Position numbers and translations under genes: made by a program. DNA of 64,000 bases from Flavobacteriaceae bacterium. GTDB taxonomy: Bacteria; Bacteroidota; Bacteroidia; Flavobacteriales; Flavobacteriaceae. Positions 7,635 to 16,454 of this stretch are shown in pieces. The stretch's first letter is position 1. Each line of letters starts with the position of its first letter. The notes below the pieces were generated by a model. That model saw only the letters and a program-made list of their open reading frames with translations, was not told the origin of the DNA and searched no databases. Location: assembly GCA_026709415.1 (NCBI GenBank), contig JAPOSZ010000034.1, positions 110,179 to 174,178 of the forward strand. The letters run 5' to 3'.

Positions 7635-8412
7635 TTAGTGTTTTTATTTTACTTAATCCAGTATTAAAGTCTTTTTCCGCTAGCTCAAAAGGGATCGTTA
7701 ATTTGTATTTAGGTTCGTATACACCCGGCTTGTAAACCCTATAGACTGCCTTTCCTAATTTTATTCGATCAGTGTTTATTTTATTTGTAGAAATGTTTTC
7801 ATAAAACAACAGAAAAAGTCGATTAGCTTTTGCTGAATCGGAATGTTCTAACAAACTCTGAAGGATTTTAGAATTAGTATTTCTAGCTAACTCTAGACTA
7901 TGAAAACAATTTTCTAAATCCCAACAGTTTGGGGCAGAATAAAAAATTTCAAGAATTCCTCTGATATGAGAAGAAATTTTTAATTTGAAGTTTTTAAATA
8001 ATATTGTTTCTAAACCCATGTTTTTGGGAAGAAAATTGGTTGTCTTGTAATTTAAATGTACTCCCCAATCATGATTCAAAAACCATTTTGGAAGAATCGT
8101 AGCTCTTGCACCAAAAAAACATAAATCGTGAACTTTAAAATGAGCAGTAGTTGTTTTTCCTAAGAGAATAATTGCACTATGAGCTGCTATGTGAAAAACT
8201 AATTTAGCTTGACTTTGTAGAGCATTTATGGCTGCCCATATGCTAGGCTCTTCATTAATTCTTACAAAGGCTCCATGACCAATTTTTTGTAGTTTTTTTG
8301 AGCTTACATAGCGTTGTTGCAAACTGTGACTAATCCCTTTTTGTTTAAGCCAAGAGCTAAGAAAAATTGAACCATAAGGTAGTTTATGAGTTATGTGTTC
8401 TAGTTTATTCAT
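7627..8412 (-). CDS. abiEi: AbiEi-family antitoxin/regulator, second tandem copy
   Basis: The 261-residue protein has the AbiEi layout: an N-terminal winged-helix region (SSWLKQKGISHSLQQRYVSS, then LQKIGHGAFVR) and a C-terminal antitoxin domain ending in KYKLTIPFEL. In this family the N-terminus binds the operon promoter and the C-terminus counters the toxin. It starts right after the stop of a related gene (8413-9267) and overlaps abiEii by 8 bp. It is recognisably homologous to its upstream neighbour but diverged, so the pair looks like an old tandem duplication. Being next to the toxin, this copy is the likelier cognate antitoxin. Confidence 0.8.
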   Translation of the reverse strand: MNKLEHITHKLPYGSIFLSSWLKQKGISHSLQQRYVSSKKLQKIGHGAFVRINEEPSIWAAINALQSQAKLVFHIAAHSAIILLGKTTTAHFKVHDLCFFGARATILPKWFLNHDWGVHLNYKTTNFLPKNMGLETILFKNFKLKISSHIRGILEIFYSAPNCWDLENCFHSLELARNTNSKILQSLLEHSDSAKANRLFLLFYENISTNKINTDRIKLGKAVYRVYKPGVYEPKYKLTIPFELAEKDFNTGLSKIKTLNV

Positions 8413-9267
8413 TTATAAGGGAATACCTCTAAACTTCTGTTTGTAATCTATATCATTTGAAAAGTCAGAAACGACTATTTTGTACTTAGAATTATGTTTA
8501 CCTGGTTTCTCAATAACTATGGTCCCTTTTCCTAAATCTAAATTTCCGACTTTTAATTTTTCAAGCCAAGAAAGATTTTCCTCTTCAATTAGGTACAAGA
8601 AAAGTCTTTTAACCCTATTTGAAGTACAGTTTTCTAATAATTCATGCATTAGATCTATATCGATATTCGTTAATTTTTTAATACACTCATGAATATATCT
8701 CATATGCATATTGTTGGGAATGAGATATATTAACTCCAATATAGCCCTTTCTGGTCTAGAAGTAAGTAACTGATATTTACCCGTCTGTTCAATTCCAATA
8801 TCTTGAGGAAGAAATGTAGTTGATTTAAATAGCACATTACTATACCATGGCGCCTCAAAAAACCATTTTGGTAACATAACCCCTTTAGGAGCAAAGAGTA
8901 CTTTTTCTTTTTTCCAATTAATAAGATTTGGAATGACCTTCTGAAGCATTAGTGCATGATCTGCTGCGACATGAACATTGAGCTCAAGTTGTTTTTGTAA
9001 GGCTTGTACACCACCGTAGTAATCGGGAATTTCGTTGAATTTGGTGAATACCCCGGAATGAAGTAATCTCTCATTTTTTGGCAAAGTAACTCCATATTTA
9101 AATGGATATTCATCACCAATTGACTGAATCAATTTCTTCTTTCTATAGTAATATATCATTGACGGACTGATTCCTCTTTTTACCAACCAAGAGTTTAAAT
9201 ACACCATACCATCAATATGATTTTTATTGATAATATCGTTTAATTTTTGACTGACTTTAGAGGTCAC
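8413..9267 (-). CDS. abiEi: AbiEi-family antitoxin/regulator, first tandem copy
   Basis: This 284-residue relative of the next gene has the same N-terminal helix-turn-helix pattern (LNSWLVKRGISPSMIYYYRK), an AbiEi core (VQALQKQLELNVHVAADHAL) and a C-terminal domain ending in NSKYKIVVSDF. It carries an insertion of about 15 residues after the winged helix (PFKYGVTLPKNERL) that the second copy lacks. It starts at GTG 9267. A -7-like box TATATTTG lies about 17-24 bp upstream (9284-9291). It is the first gene of the abiE operon, so it may act mainly as the autoregulator or serve a different toxin allele. That is inference. Confidence 0.75.
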   Translation of the reverse strand: MTSKVSQKLNDIINKNHIDGMVYLNSWLVKRGISPSMIYYYRKKKLIQSIGDEYPFKYGVTLPKNERLLHSGVFTKFNEIPDYYGGVQALQKQLELNVHVAADHALMLQKVIPNLINWKKEKVLFAPKGVMLPKWFFEAPWYSNVLFKSTTFLPQDIGIEQTGKYQLLTSRPERAILELIYLIPNNMHMRYIHECIKKLTNIDIDLMHELLENCTSNRVKRLFLYLIEEENLSWLEKLKVGNLDLGKGTIVIEKPGKHNSKYKIVVSDFSNDIDYKQKFRGIPL

Positions 9268-9570
9268 AGTTTTGTATAGTATGCAAATATATGACTATAT
9301 TTTGGTTAAATAATACTTTTTAAAAACCCACTATAATTGTTAGTAACGTGTGGTCTTTTATAGCAAATAGTAAAAAACTGAATTTGGTGTTTTCCAAGCT
9401 TTCTATGATTTGAAGTTTATGACTCTACGCCTTCATGAACCCGCTTAATTCAATATAGAGAATTTATCAAACAAAATTTTACAACTTAAAACTGCCAACA
9501 ATCTGAAGGAGGAATGCCTTGCAATTTACCATTAAAGGTTACGGAGATGAAAATTTATGTTAGAAGGAAA
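9268..9570. other. Intergenic stretch between the abiE and yefM-yoeB operons
   Basis: About 300 AT-rich bases. Apart from the -7-like box of the abiE operon at 9284-9291, I see no gene, RNA or clear terminator here. Confidence 0.5.
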
Positions 9571-9837
9571 TCACTTAAGTTTTCTATAGTGAAAACGACA
9601 TTTGACAATCACTATTTCTGTTTCTGTCACTTTGTAGATAAGCCTATGCTCACGATTGATTCTTCTCGACCAGTAACCTTGATATTCGTGTTTTAATGCT
9701 TCGGGGTTTCCAATTCCTTCGTATGGACTACGAGATATAGTTTTAATTAAATCATTAATTCTTTTAAAAATCTTTTTATCTGTATCGTGCCAATGTAGGT
9801 ATTCTTTCCAAGACTCCTCGTTAAACGAATATTTCAC
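9571..9837 (-). CDS. yoeB: Txe/YoeB-family mRNA interferase toxin
   Basis: This 88-residue RelE-superfamily ribosome-dependent mRNA endoribonuclease matches YoeB closely: NPEALKHEYQGYWSRRINRE, then HRLIYKV, and a C-terminal CRFHYRKLK holding the conserved His-Tyr. The family has about 85 residues, so it is full length. Its start overlaps the stop of the upstream antitoxin gene by 4 bp, the usual arrangement for this module. It appears intact. Confidence 0.93.
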   Translation of the reverse strand: MKYSFNEESWKEYLHWHDTDKKIFKRINDLIKTISRSPYEGIGNPEALKHEYQGYWSRRINREHRLIYKVTETEIVIVKCRFHYRKLK

Positions 9838-10091
9838 TCTTCAATCAAATCTCTATAAAAAACGTTTCCTCTTTCAATTTCACGAATAGATCTATCTAAA
9901 ACTTCTTTATTTGCTTTTGATGATAACTCGTGCATCGTTGCGTCTAAAGAGCAGTACTCATCTAATGACAACAAGACAACAGCTTTTTTGTTTTTTACCC
10001 CATTGATAATCAACACCTCTGAATCATAAGTAACTTGATCGATATACTTTTGGGTGTTTTTTTTAAACTCATGTATTGTTGTAGAGTACAT
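9834..10091 (-). CDS. yefM: YefM/Phd-family antitoxin
   Basis: This 85-residue antitoxin has the Phd/YefM fold: an N-terminal DNA-binding half (TIHEFKKNTQKYIDQV, VVLLSLDEY) and an acidic C-terminal tail that would wrap the toxin (REIERGNVFYRDLIEE). It precedes yoeB and overlaps it by 4 bp. A -7-like element TAAATTTG is visible 17-24 bp upstream on the minus strand (10108-10115). In this family the antitoxin, with toxin as co-repressor, represses its own promoter. Confidence 0.9.
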   Translation of the reverse strand: MYSTTIHEFKKNTQKYIDQVTYDSEVLIINGVKNKKAVVLLSLDEYCSLDATMHELSSKANKEVLDRSIREIERGNVFYRDLIEE

Positions 10092-10152
10092 AATATTTCT
10101 TTTGATGCAAATTTATCTTAAAAATCAGAATTTTTGTACGTTGACGAGTAGT

Positions 10153-11210
10153 TGTTCTGTACCCCAAAATTAGGACAGTTGTTTCAGTGATATCTTATGA
10201 GTGCTATTTTGCCTTCAATTTTAAGATATGGCGTGAAGCGGGGATAGCATCCTCCAGAATTCAAATTCAAGGTGCTGATAGAAGCTCTTCAAGAGCGTCA
10301 TAGTATCCAAGAATGAGCTCGTCGTTTTAAAGTGCACCTTGTCCCTATAGCCACTTCGAAAAAAGAGTTGGACCAACGAGCCAAAGGCTTGTTTCATTGC
10401 TCGAATGCTCGAAAATCGGAGGACCAGAAACAAAAAAATGGAATCCATGCGATCAAATCATGGGTCAACAGAAGATTGGACATCGAGTTCTTTAAAAAAA
10501 CCTTATGATGCCATATTCTATAGCAGAACGTCATCAGATGGTGAATCGATTTTCTACTCGAAGCATTGCTAGGCCATGTACTTTATTGTCGATCAATCGT
10601 CGTGACTGGTGTGACAAAGCCATGGGACATTCCGAATATCATGGACCATGAGTGAAGCTGATCAAAAGATAAGATATCCGCTATCTTTTTTTGGTGCTCG
10701 ACGGATGCTTCGGTGGACGCTCATGAAGCATCTGGAATTCAAGCAACGCCATGTCAAATGCATTGTTAATATCCACAAGTTGTCCCTAATGGACGATCCC
10801 AAAACCCAATCATGTCTGGGCAATCGATATCGCCTCCATGAGTGTCCTATGAGGAAGGTTTGGCCTCTGTACCAGCATCGACATTGATTGTGCTTTTGGG
10901 GTCGGATTTCATCTTTCCCATACTATGCATTTGGATTGATGTTTGGAATCTCTCTATCATGCTATCGAAAATGATGGTTGTCCTCCAATACTCCATACCG
11001 ATCAAGAAGTCCATTGACTTTGAGAAAATAGAAGAATGCCATCACCCGTTTTTCTATTCTGAAGTATGGATGGAAAAGGCATAGCGACTGACAATGCCTA
11101 GATCAAACAATGGTGGCATTCAGTTAAACAAGAAGGGACTCCTTTGGAACCCATCTGATGATATTTTAGCGTGACTTCTCCATCCATTGCTTGGCCTTTT
11201 GTTCTATAGG
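10153..11210 (+). mobile_element. Degenerate IS3-family insertion sequence, right end lost
   Basis: The left end reads TGTTCTGTACCCCAAAATTA and is followed by remnants of a two-frame IS3 transposase. The same left end occurs in inverted orientation at 58678-58862. Pieces of orfA (FKVLIEALQERHSIQE) and of the orfB integrase core remain recognisable, but stops and frameshifts interrupt all of them. I find no matching right inverted repeat near 11200-11330, so the right end has been deleted or eroded. The right boundary given is approximate. Confidence 0.8.
10228..11160 (+). pseudogene. Broken IS3-family transposase (orfA/orfB remnants)
   Basis: The orfA remnant begins near 10228 and holds KFKVLIEALQERHSIQE, then a stop, then ARRFKVHL. 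OrfB shows NPNHVWAIDIAS near 10805 with the first catalytic Asp, TMHLD and CLESLYHAIENDGCPPILHT over 10920-11000, the DQ of the second catalytic block, and MDGKGIATDNA followed by an in-frame TAG and IKQWWHSVKQEG near 11070-11130. Typical IS3 orfB has an uninterrupted SMDGKGRATDN...WRS block here. Multiple stops and frameshifts mean it cannot make active transposase. Confidence 0.8.
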
Positions 11211-11334
11211 AAATAATTTGAATACCTGATCTAAAGATAGAGATTGGCTTTTTGAAGACATTGTTATCAATTGATAAGATCGTATCAAACAATGATACCA
11301 TTTGCTTATCTAATTACGTATAAGGCCCAAAGTT

Positions 11335-11718
11335 TTAATCGGCAGAGTCGTTATGATTATCTTTTGATTGAACATTTTTTAGCATTTTTTCAACTTGTTT
11401 TTTCAAAAGAGGTATGTCAATAGTCATTGTATCCCATACAGTTTTTAAATCCACTTTATGATATCCATGGGTTATGTGATGTCGCATCCCCCTTATTTCT
11501 TTCCAATTGATAGATTGATACTCGTTTTTCAAGTCTTCATCAAGATGCCCAACGGCCTCTCCAATTATTTGAATATTTCTTTCAACTGCATCTTGACTTA
11601 CTCAATCATCTAGAAATGTATCATAATCACCGACAGTACTTGATATTTTTTGAATTTTATCAATACTTTCTATAATATGGGTCAACCTAAATTGATTCTG
11701 ATATTCATCTTTCTTCAT
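11335..11718 (-). pseudogene. hepT: HepT-like HEPN toxin gene interrupted by a nonsense codon
   Basis: A DUF86/HepT HEPN ribonuclease reading frame of 127 codons starts at ATG 11718, overlapping the mntA stop. It has a normal HEPN core (IIGEAVGHL, then RGMRHHITHGYHK) with an intact RX4HXY motif near the C-terminus. Codon 39 is TGA (11604-11602) in the middle of FLDD-stop-VSQDAV, so no full-length protein is made unless the stop is suppressed. The antitoxin upstream is intact. This fits loss of toxin activity after acquisition. Confidence 0.85.
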
Positions 11719-11998
11719 TCAAAAGCATTTTGGTATCTCTCAAAACCTTATCTTTTATAAAAGGATGTATAAAAGAAAAAGAAATAAGATCTACTTTTTT
11801 ATCTAAACTTACTTCAAGTTGATTTTTTAATCTAGATAGATCCATGAGGGTACAGCGTCCATTAAATGAGTATAGTAAATCGATGTCGCTATGTACATTT
11901 TCTTCATCTCTTGCAACAGAGCCAAACACCCCAATTTTAGTTGGACAAAAAGGTTTCATGGCTTCAATAATGATGCTTTTTTGTTGTTTAGTCAACAT
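11705..11998 (-). CDS. mntA: MntA-type MNT-domain antitoxin (AMP-transferase)
   Basis: This 97-residue minimal nucleotidyltransferase of the MntA/HepT system carries the full catalytic signature: GVFGSVARDEE then SDIDLL, so GSxAR and the DxD aspartates are present. In studied systems such enzymes AMPylate a Tyr next to the HEPN RX4HXY motif and so silence the RNase. It overlaps the broken hepT by 14 bp. A -7-like TAACTTTG lies 25-32 bp upstream (12023-12030, minus strand). The gene looks intact although its partner is disrupted. Confidence 0.88.
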   Translation of the reverse strand: MLTKQQKSIIIEAMKPFCPTKIGVFGSVARDEENVHSDIDLLYSFNGRCTLMDLSRLKNQLEVSLDKKVDLISFSFIHPFIKDKVLRDTKMLLNEER

Positions 11999-12030
11999 AA
12001 GCGAAACACTCTGATAGCATTACAAAGTTA

Positions 12031-12350
12031 ATGGGAAAATATTATTTCATTCCACCGATATTTAAGGCATTATATCAAACCGAAAACAAATGATGGCAAA
12101 AGAACAACGAAAAACGGCCTTTTAAAGAATGGCCAAATCATGAAAGTATTCCATTAGGATGACACTTAAAAGTGAATGCGATGATAAGTGATATATGCCA
12201 TCAAGATAACAATGAATCAAAACCAGAATCTGATAAGTCGACATTAGATTAAGCATATAAATCCCAAAGCAATCCTCACATGTTCTAAAAGAGGAAGATG
12301 AGAACTAAATGGATTGGTTTATGTATTTTAGACGAAAAAGAATCAGTAAA
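12031..12350. other. Gene-free stretch between two MNT/HEPN loci
   Basis: About 320 bases with stops in all frames. It may contain remnants of an eroded gene, but I recognise none. The two flanking loci point in opposite directions. Confidence 0.4.
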
Positions 12351-12663
12351 ATGCTTTCTCAAAGAAAACAAAACATCATTATTCAAGCCATGAAACCTTT
12401 CAAGCCGACTAAAATTGTATTTAGTGGTTTCGATTCAGATGAAAATAAATTAGAACTTCTTTATCATTTTGACAATTCACCAGGATATATTGGTTTTATG
12501 GAGTCTCGTGAGGAATTTAGAAGCACAATTAAATCGAAAAATCGATCTGACTTCTTTTGATTTTATCGATTCTTTTGTTAAAGAAGACGTGTTAAGAGAG
12601 GCAAAAATATTTTTTGATGGCGAAAAAGAAAAATCAAGATTTACCGAGATGGCTAGAGATTGA
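12351..12663 (+). pseudogene. Frameshifted MNT-domain gene lacking the catalytic motif
   Basis: It starts MLSQRKQNIIIQAMKPFKPT, then KIVFSGFDSDENKLELLYHF. Relative to the canonical copy at 11705-11998 it has lost the GSxAR loop and has KLELL where SDIDL is expected. It resembles the intact gene at 30632-30952 closely. Around 12500-12520 the frame shifts, and the rest continues as LEAQLNRKIDLTSFDFIDSF and VKEDVLREAKIFFDGEKE in the +1 frame. It overlaps the following hepT-like frame by 50 bp, exactly as in the intact locus at 30274-30952. Confidence 0.75.
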
Positions 12664-12979
12664 AGAACGAATTGCCAAGATACACGAAGTCGCCAAATCA
12701 TTTTCGTCTTATCAAGCATTTTTAAAAGATTGGAAAAGATATCTTCTTGTTTGTATACTAATACAAGATATTGGTGAAGCAACTATTTACCTGTGTCATA
12801 AAACAAAGAGTGCCTTTCCAAACTTAAAATAGGCTGATATGCGAAAAATGCGTCACGATATTGCTCATCGGTATCATAGAATTGATTTGTTTCTTATTTG
12901 GAATACCATTATTAAAGACATTCCTGTTTTGGAAAAAGAAATTCCAAAAATTAGAAAACATGTCTTATCAAAGAAATAA
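12614..12979 (+). pseudogene. HepT-like HEPN gene interrupted by TAG
   Basis: The frame starts MMAKKKNQDLPRWLEIEERI and runs to TAG at 12830-12832, then continues in the same frame as ADMRKMRHDIAHRYHRIDLF and on to TAA at 12979. The RX4HXY motif (RHDIAHRY) lies after the stop, so the catalytic part is not made. The stop sits where relatives have Trp (NLK-W-ADMRKMRH), consistent with a single TGG to TAG change. Its MNT partner is also frameshifted, so this locus is dead. Confidence 0.78.
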
Positions 12980-13401
12980 GATGAAAACAATTCATGGACT
13001 CTTTTTGTTATGCATGCTTTCCAACTAGGAAAAAATCTAAAATCGATATGCCCCGATGTTTCATATTAATCTTTTTAGATGATACAAGGGAAAATTCCCT
13101 GAATTTTAATAGGTGGAATGCCAACTGTTTTTTTTGAATTTTGGATCATTTCCACTGAATAATTCACACAAAATGTGGTGTGGTTTTTACAATGACTTGT
13201 ATTTGAGTGAATAATGTAGGTGTAATAGAGAACATAATGTTTTTTGATGGGGATTTTTAGAAAATTAGAATTTATTGTGTATAGGTGACTAAAATATGAG
13301 AATTGAGTACTTCTGAACCTATGGTTTCAATCCAATTGGGTTTGAATGACTAATCATCCAAGTTTATATGTTTGTAAACTAGTTTTAATAAATCCTATCA
13401 T
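12980..13401. other. Intergenic boundary between the defence island and leuB
   Basis: About 420 bases. A short perfect hairpin AGGGAAAATTCCCT at 13087-13100 followed by GAATTTT could be a weak terminator. The leuB promoter occupies 13341-13374. I see no gene. Confidence 0.45.
13341..13374 (+). promoter_or_regulatory. Probable promoter of leuB
   Basis: TTTG at 13341-13344, a spacer of 22 bases, then TATGTTTG at 13367-13374, matching the Bacteroidota TTTG / TANNTTTG pattern. It ends 27 bases before the leuB ATG. Confidence 0.5.
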
Positions 13402-14466
13402 ATGAATATTGCCTTGCTTTCTGGAGATGGTATCGGCCCTGAAGTTATTGATCAGTCTGTAAGAGTTTGTGATGCCATCGCTACAAAATTCAACCATCAA
13501 ATAAAATGGACGAAAGCCATAACAGGAGCTCGTGCTATTGATGAAGTGGGAGATCCGTATCCAGATCAAACACATGAAATTTGCGAAAACTCCGATGCCG
13601 TTTTGTTTGGAGCCATTGGCGATCCGAAATTCGACCATGATCCAAGTGCCAAAGTGAGACCTGAACAAGGCCTTTTGAAAATGAGAAAAAAATTGGGATT
13701 ATTTGCGAATATCCGTCCCACATTTGTCTTTCCCTCATTGATGGATCGATCGCCATTGAAAAAAGAAAGAATTGAAAATACGGATTTAGTATTTGTCCGA
13801 GAATTAACGAGTGGGATTTATTTTGGTGAGCGAGGACGCCGAGACAATGGACATACGGCTTTTGATACCTGTACCTATCGAAGAAGTGAAATTCAACGCA
13901 TTGCCACAAAAGGTTTTGAATTAGCAGCCATGCGTAATAAAAAACTCTGTTGTGTCGATAAAGCCAATGTATTGGAAAGCTCACGTTTATGGAGAGAAAC
14001 TGTTCAATCAATGGAATCTCAATATCCAGACATCAACGTTTCTTATGAATTTGTGGATGCGGTGGCCATGAGACTCATTCAATGGCCAAGCGACTATGAT
14101 GTCTTGATTACTGAAAATCTATTTGGAGATATCTTAACTGATGAAGCTTCCGTCATTTCTGGGTCAATGGGATTGATGCCATCGGCATCAGTAGGTGAAA
14201 AAATTGCTCTTTACGAACCCATTCATGGATCCTATCCTCAAGCAGCTGGAAAAAATATTGCCAACCCCTTAGCCACAATCCTTTCTGCTGCGATGATGTT
14301 CGAAATGAGTTTTGATTTGACAGACGAGGCAGCATTAATTCGACAAGTCGTCAATAAGTCTATAACTGAGGGGATTGTTACACAAGATTTGGCTGCATCA
14401 TCTCATGATAAAAGTTATACAACTTCAGAAGTCGGCGATTATTTGGTAGAACAGATATTGTCTTAA
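13402..14466 (+). CDS. leuB: 3-isopropylmalate dehydrogenase
   Basis: It catalyses the oxidative decarboxylation of 3-isopropylmalate in leucine synthesis, using NAD. The 354-residue protein begins MNIALLSGDGIGPEVI, has the family Arg-rich substrate loop (RPEQGLLKMRKKLGLFANIR), VRELTSGIYFGERG, the DKANVLESSRLWRE block and the metal/NAD region ENLFGDILTDEAS and YEPIHGSYPQAAGK. Length and motifs are normal. No other leu gene lies in the window, so it is separated from leuA and leuCD or those lie elsewhere. It begins the core region right after the defence island. Confidence 0.96.
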   Translation: MNIALLSGDGIGPEVIDQSVRVCDAIATKFNHQIKWTKAITGARAIDEVGDPYPDQTHEICENSDAVLFGAIGDPKFDHDPSAKVRPEQGLLKMRKKLGLFANIRPTFVFPSLMDRSPLKKERIENTDLVFVRELTSGIYFGERGRRDNGHTAFDTCTYRRSEIQRIATKGFELAAMRNKKLCCVDKANVLESSRLWRETVQSMESQYPDINVSYEFVDAVAMRLIQWPSDYDVLITENLFGDILTDEASVISGSMGLMPSASVGEKIALYEPIHGSYPQAAGKNIANPLATILSAAMMFEMSFDLTDEAALIRQVVNKSITEGIVTQDLAASSHDKSYTTSEVGDYLVEQILS

Positions 14467-14498
14467 TTTAATACTTTGTAACCATGGACTGTTTCAAT

Positions 14499-16043
14499 AT
14501 GAAATATTATTTCACACCCTTAGTTTTATTCTACTTGATGTGCACTTCATGTAGTTCTAATTTAGATAAACCTAGAATTGCTATCTGTGGTATTTGGATT
14601 GAGTCAAGTACATTTTCACCTGCAAAGACCAATATCGATGCGTTTATGGTTAGAAGGGGAGAGGAAAACTATCAGAGTTATCCTTTTTTAGCGGAAAACA
14701 CGCCTCTAAGAAATGCAGCAGAATGGGTTCCCCTTTTAAGAGCTCGTGCTATTCCTGGAGGGATTGTTACGCATGATACCTACGAAACTATGACTCAAGA
14801 AATACTACAATTACTCGAAGAGAATGGTCCTTTTGACGGAATTTTTTTTGATAGCCATGGGGCTATGAGCGTCGAAAATGTCGATGATCCCGAAGGTGAT
14901 TTAATTGAAAGAATTCGAGAAGTGGTTGGAAATCAAGTCATGATTTCAACCTCGATGGATTTACATGGAAATGTCAGTCAACGATTGGCGGAATATAGTG
15001 ATTTGATCACCTGCTATCGTATGGCACCACATGAAGACGCCTTAGAATCCAAAGAACGGGCCGCTCAAAATTTAATCGATCGATTGGAAAGCGGTCAGGG
15101 AAAACCTCGATACAAAGCATGGGTTAAAGTGCCTATCCTGTTGCCTGGAGAAAAAACATCGACAAGGGTAGAACCGGCCAAAAGTTTGTATGCTCAAATT
15201 CCCGAATTGATTGAAACTTCAGGCATTATCGATGCAGGCATATGGATGGGATATCCCTGGGCCGATGAACCGAGAAACCATGCGGTCGTCATGGCTGTTG
15301 GTGATATCCAACAAGAAGTGGGACGAGTCGCTCATCAATTGGCAAAACACATGTGGGAGGTTCGCAATGAATTTGAATTTGTCGCCCCGACAACAACACT
15401 TGATGATGCTTTACAAAAGGCGATCAATAGTGATGCACGACCTTTTTTCATTAGTGATACAGGGGATAATCCAACGGCAGGAGGGGCAGGGGATGTTACC
15501 TGGACCTTAAATCAATTATTGAACTATCCAGCATTTCAAAATGAAATCGCTCCAAGAGTCGTTTATGCTTCCATTCCAGGTCCCCATTTAATTGAAAAGG
15601 CATCTCAATCGAAGATAGGAGATTCCATAACGGGTCTCGTTGGAGCTCTTGTTGATGATCGATACGCACCACCACTTGAACTAAAAGGAACTTTATTGGC
15701 ATACAAAGAAGGAGATACTCATGCTGAAATTGAAATCGTCATTAGAGTGGGTCATGTAGATGTTATTGTCACCAATAGAAGAAAACCATACCACTACATT
15801 AAAGATTTTTCAGATTTAAATATTGACATCGCCTCAACAGGTATCGTTATGGTAAAAATTGGTTACTTAGTCCCTGAATTATACAATGCTCAAAAAGGTT
15901 GGTTGATGGCTTTAACACCTGGAGGGGTTGACCAAGACTTAAAAAGACTAGATTACAAACGGATTTCCAGACCCATGCATCCGATAGACTCATTCGATGA
16001 AGATCCTGATTTCACTCCTATATTTATTCCTGTTACTGAATAA
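14499..16043 (+). CDS. M81-family metallopeptidase-like lipoprotein (MlrC-related)
   Basis: The 514-residue protein resembles the microcystinase-C/M81 family: ICGIWIESSTFSPAKT near the start, FFDSHGAMSVE with the DSHG metal motif, STSMDLHGNVS, CYRMAPHED, and the C-terminal half SDTGDNPTAGGAGD. These are putative metal-dependent amidohydrolases with mostly unknown substrates. An N-terminal signal ending in MCTSCSS suggests a lipoprotein, so it would act at the cell envelope. An in-frame ATG at 14484 is possible, but MKYYF gives the better signal peptide. It is 17-32 bp after leuB and may be co-transcribed with it. Confidence 0.85.
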   Translation: MKYYFTPLVLFYLMCTSCSSNLDKPRIAICGIWIESSTFSPAKTNIDAFMVRRGEENYQSYPFLAENTPLRNAAEWVPLLRARAIPGGIVTHDTYETMTQEILQLLEENGPFDGIFFDSHGAMSVENVDDPEGDLIERIREVVGNQVMISTSMDLHGNVSQRLAEYSDLITCYRMAPHEDALESKERAAQNLIDRLESGQGKPRYKAWVKVPILLPGEKTSTRVEPAKSLYAQIPELIETSGIIDAGIWMGYPWADEPRNHAVVMAVGDIQQEVGRVAHQLAKHMWEVRNEFEFVAPTTTLDDALQKAINSDARPFFISDTGDNPTAGGAGDVTWTLNQLLNYPAFQNEIAPRVVYASIPGPHLIEKASQSKIGDSITGLVGALVDDRYAPPLELKGTLLAYKEGDTHAEIEIVIRVGHVDVIVTNRRKPYHYIKDFSDLNIDIASTGIVMVKIGYLVPELYNAQKGWLMALTPGGVDQDLKRLDYKRISRPMHPIDSFDEDPDFTPIFIPVTE

Positions 16044-16454
16044 TACACAATACGTCTCATTGTACTAACTTTTCTAAGTGTTATATGTGATTTATAAGTT
16101 CAACGATTTAGTGCGACATGAATCTCCAATGATGGATAACACCAGGAATTTAGAATGCATTATGTCACGTTCAAGATATAATCTCATCATGAAACTTGAA
16201 CCAAAACTGTAGAGATAAATAAACCGTTCTATGGCTTCCTTAAAAACAATGGGTTTTTATCTCTTTAATGTGGTGTATGAAGTTTGAATATGGTAAAGGA
16301 TTGTGTCGTTCGAATGACATGAAGAGCGTCTCATCAATGTCGTTTTTTATTCATGCATCCACAGTTCCTTTTGGCACATCACCTCAATCTTTAGAAGATA
16401 GGATAGTGAAAAAACAACGTTTATACAATTATTTTGCCGAAGTTTTATCCATCG
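16044..16454. other. Intergenic stretch before menA
   Basis: About 410 bases. An imperfect inverted repeat around 16214-16262 (AGATAAATAAACC ... GGGTTTTTATCT) could serve as a terminator. A 64-codon open frame at 16268-16462 has no family resemblance and overlaps the menA start, so I treat it as noise. Confidence 0.4.
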
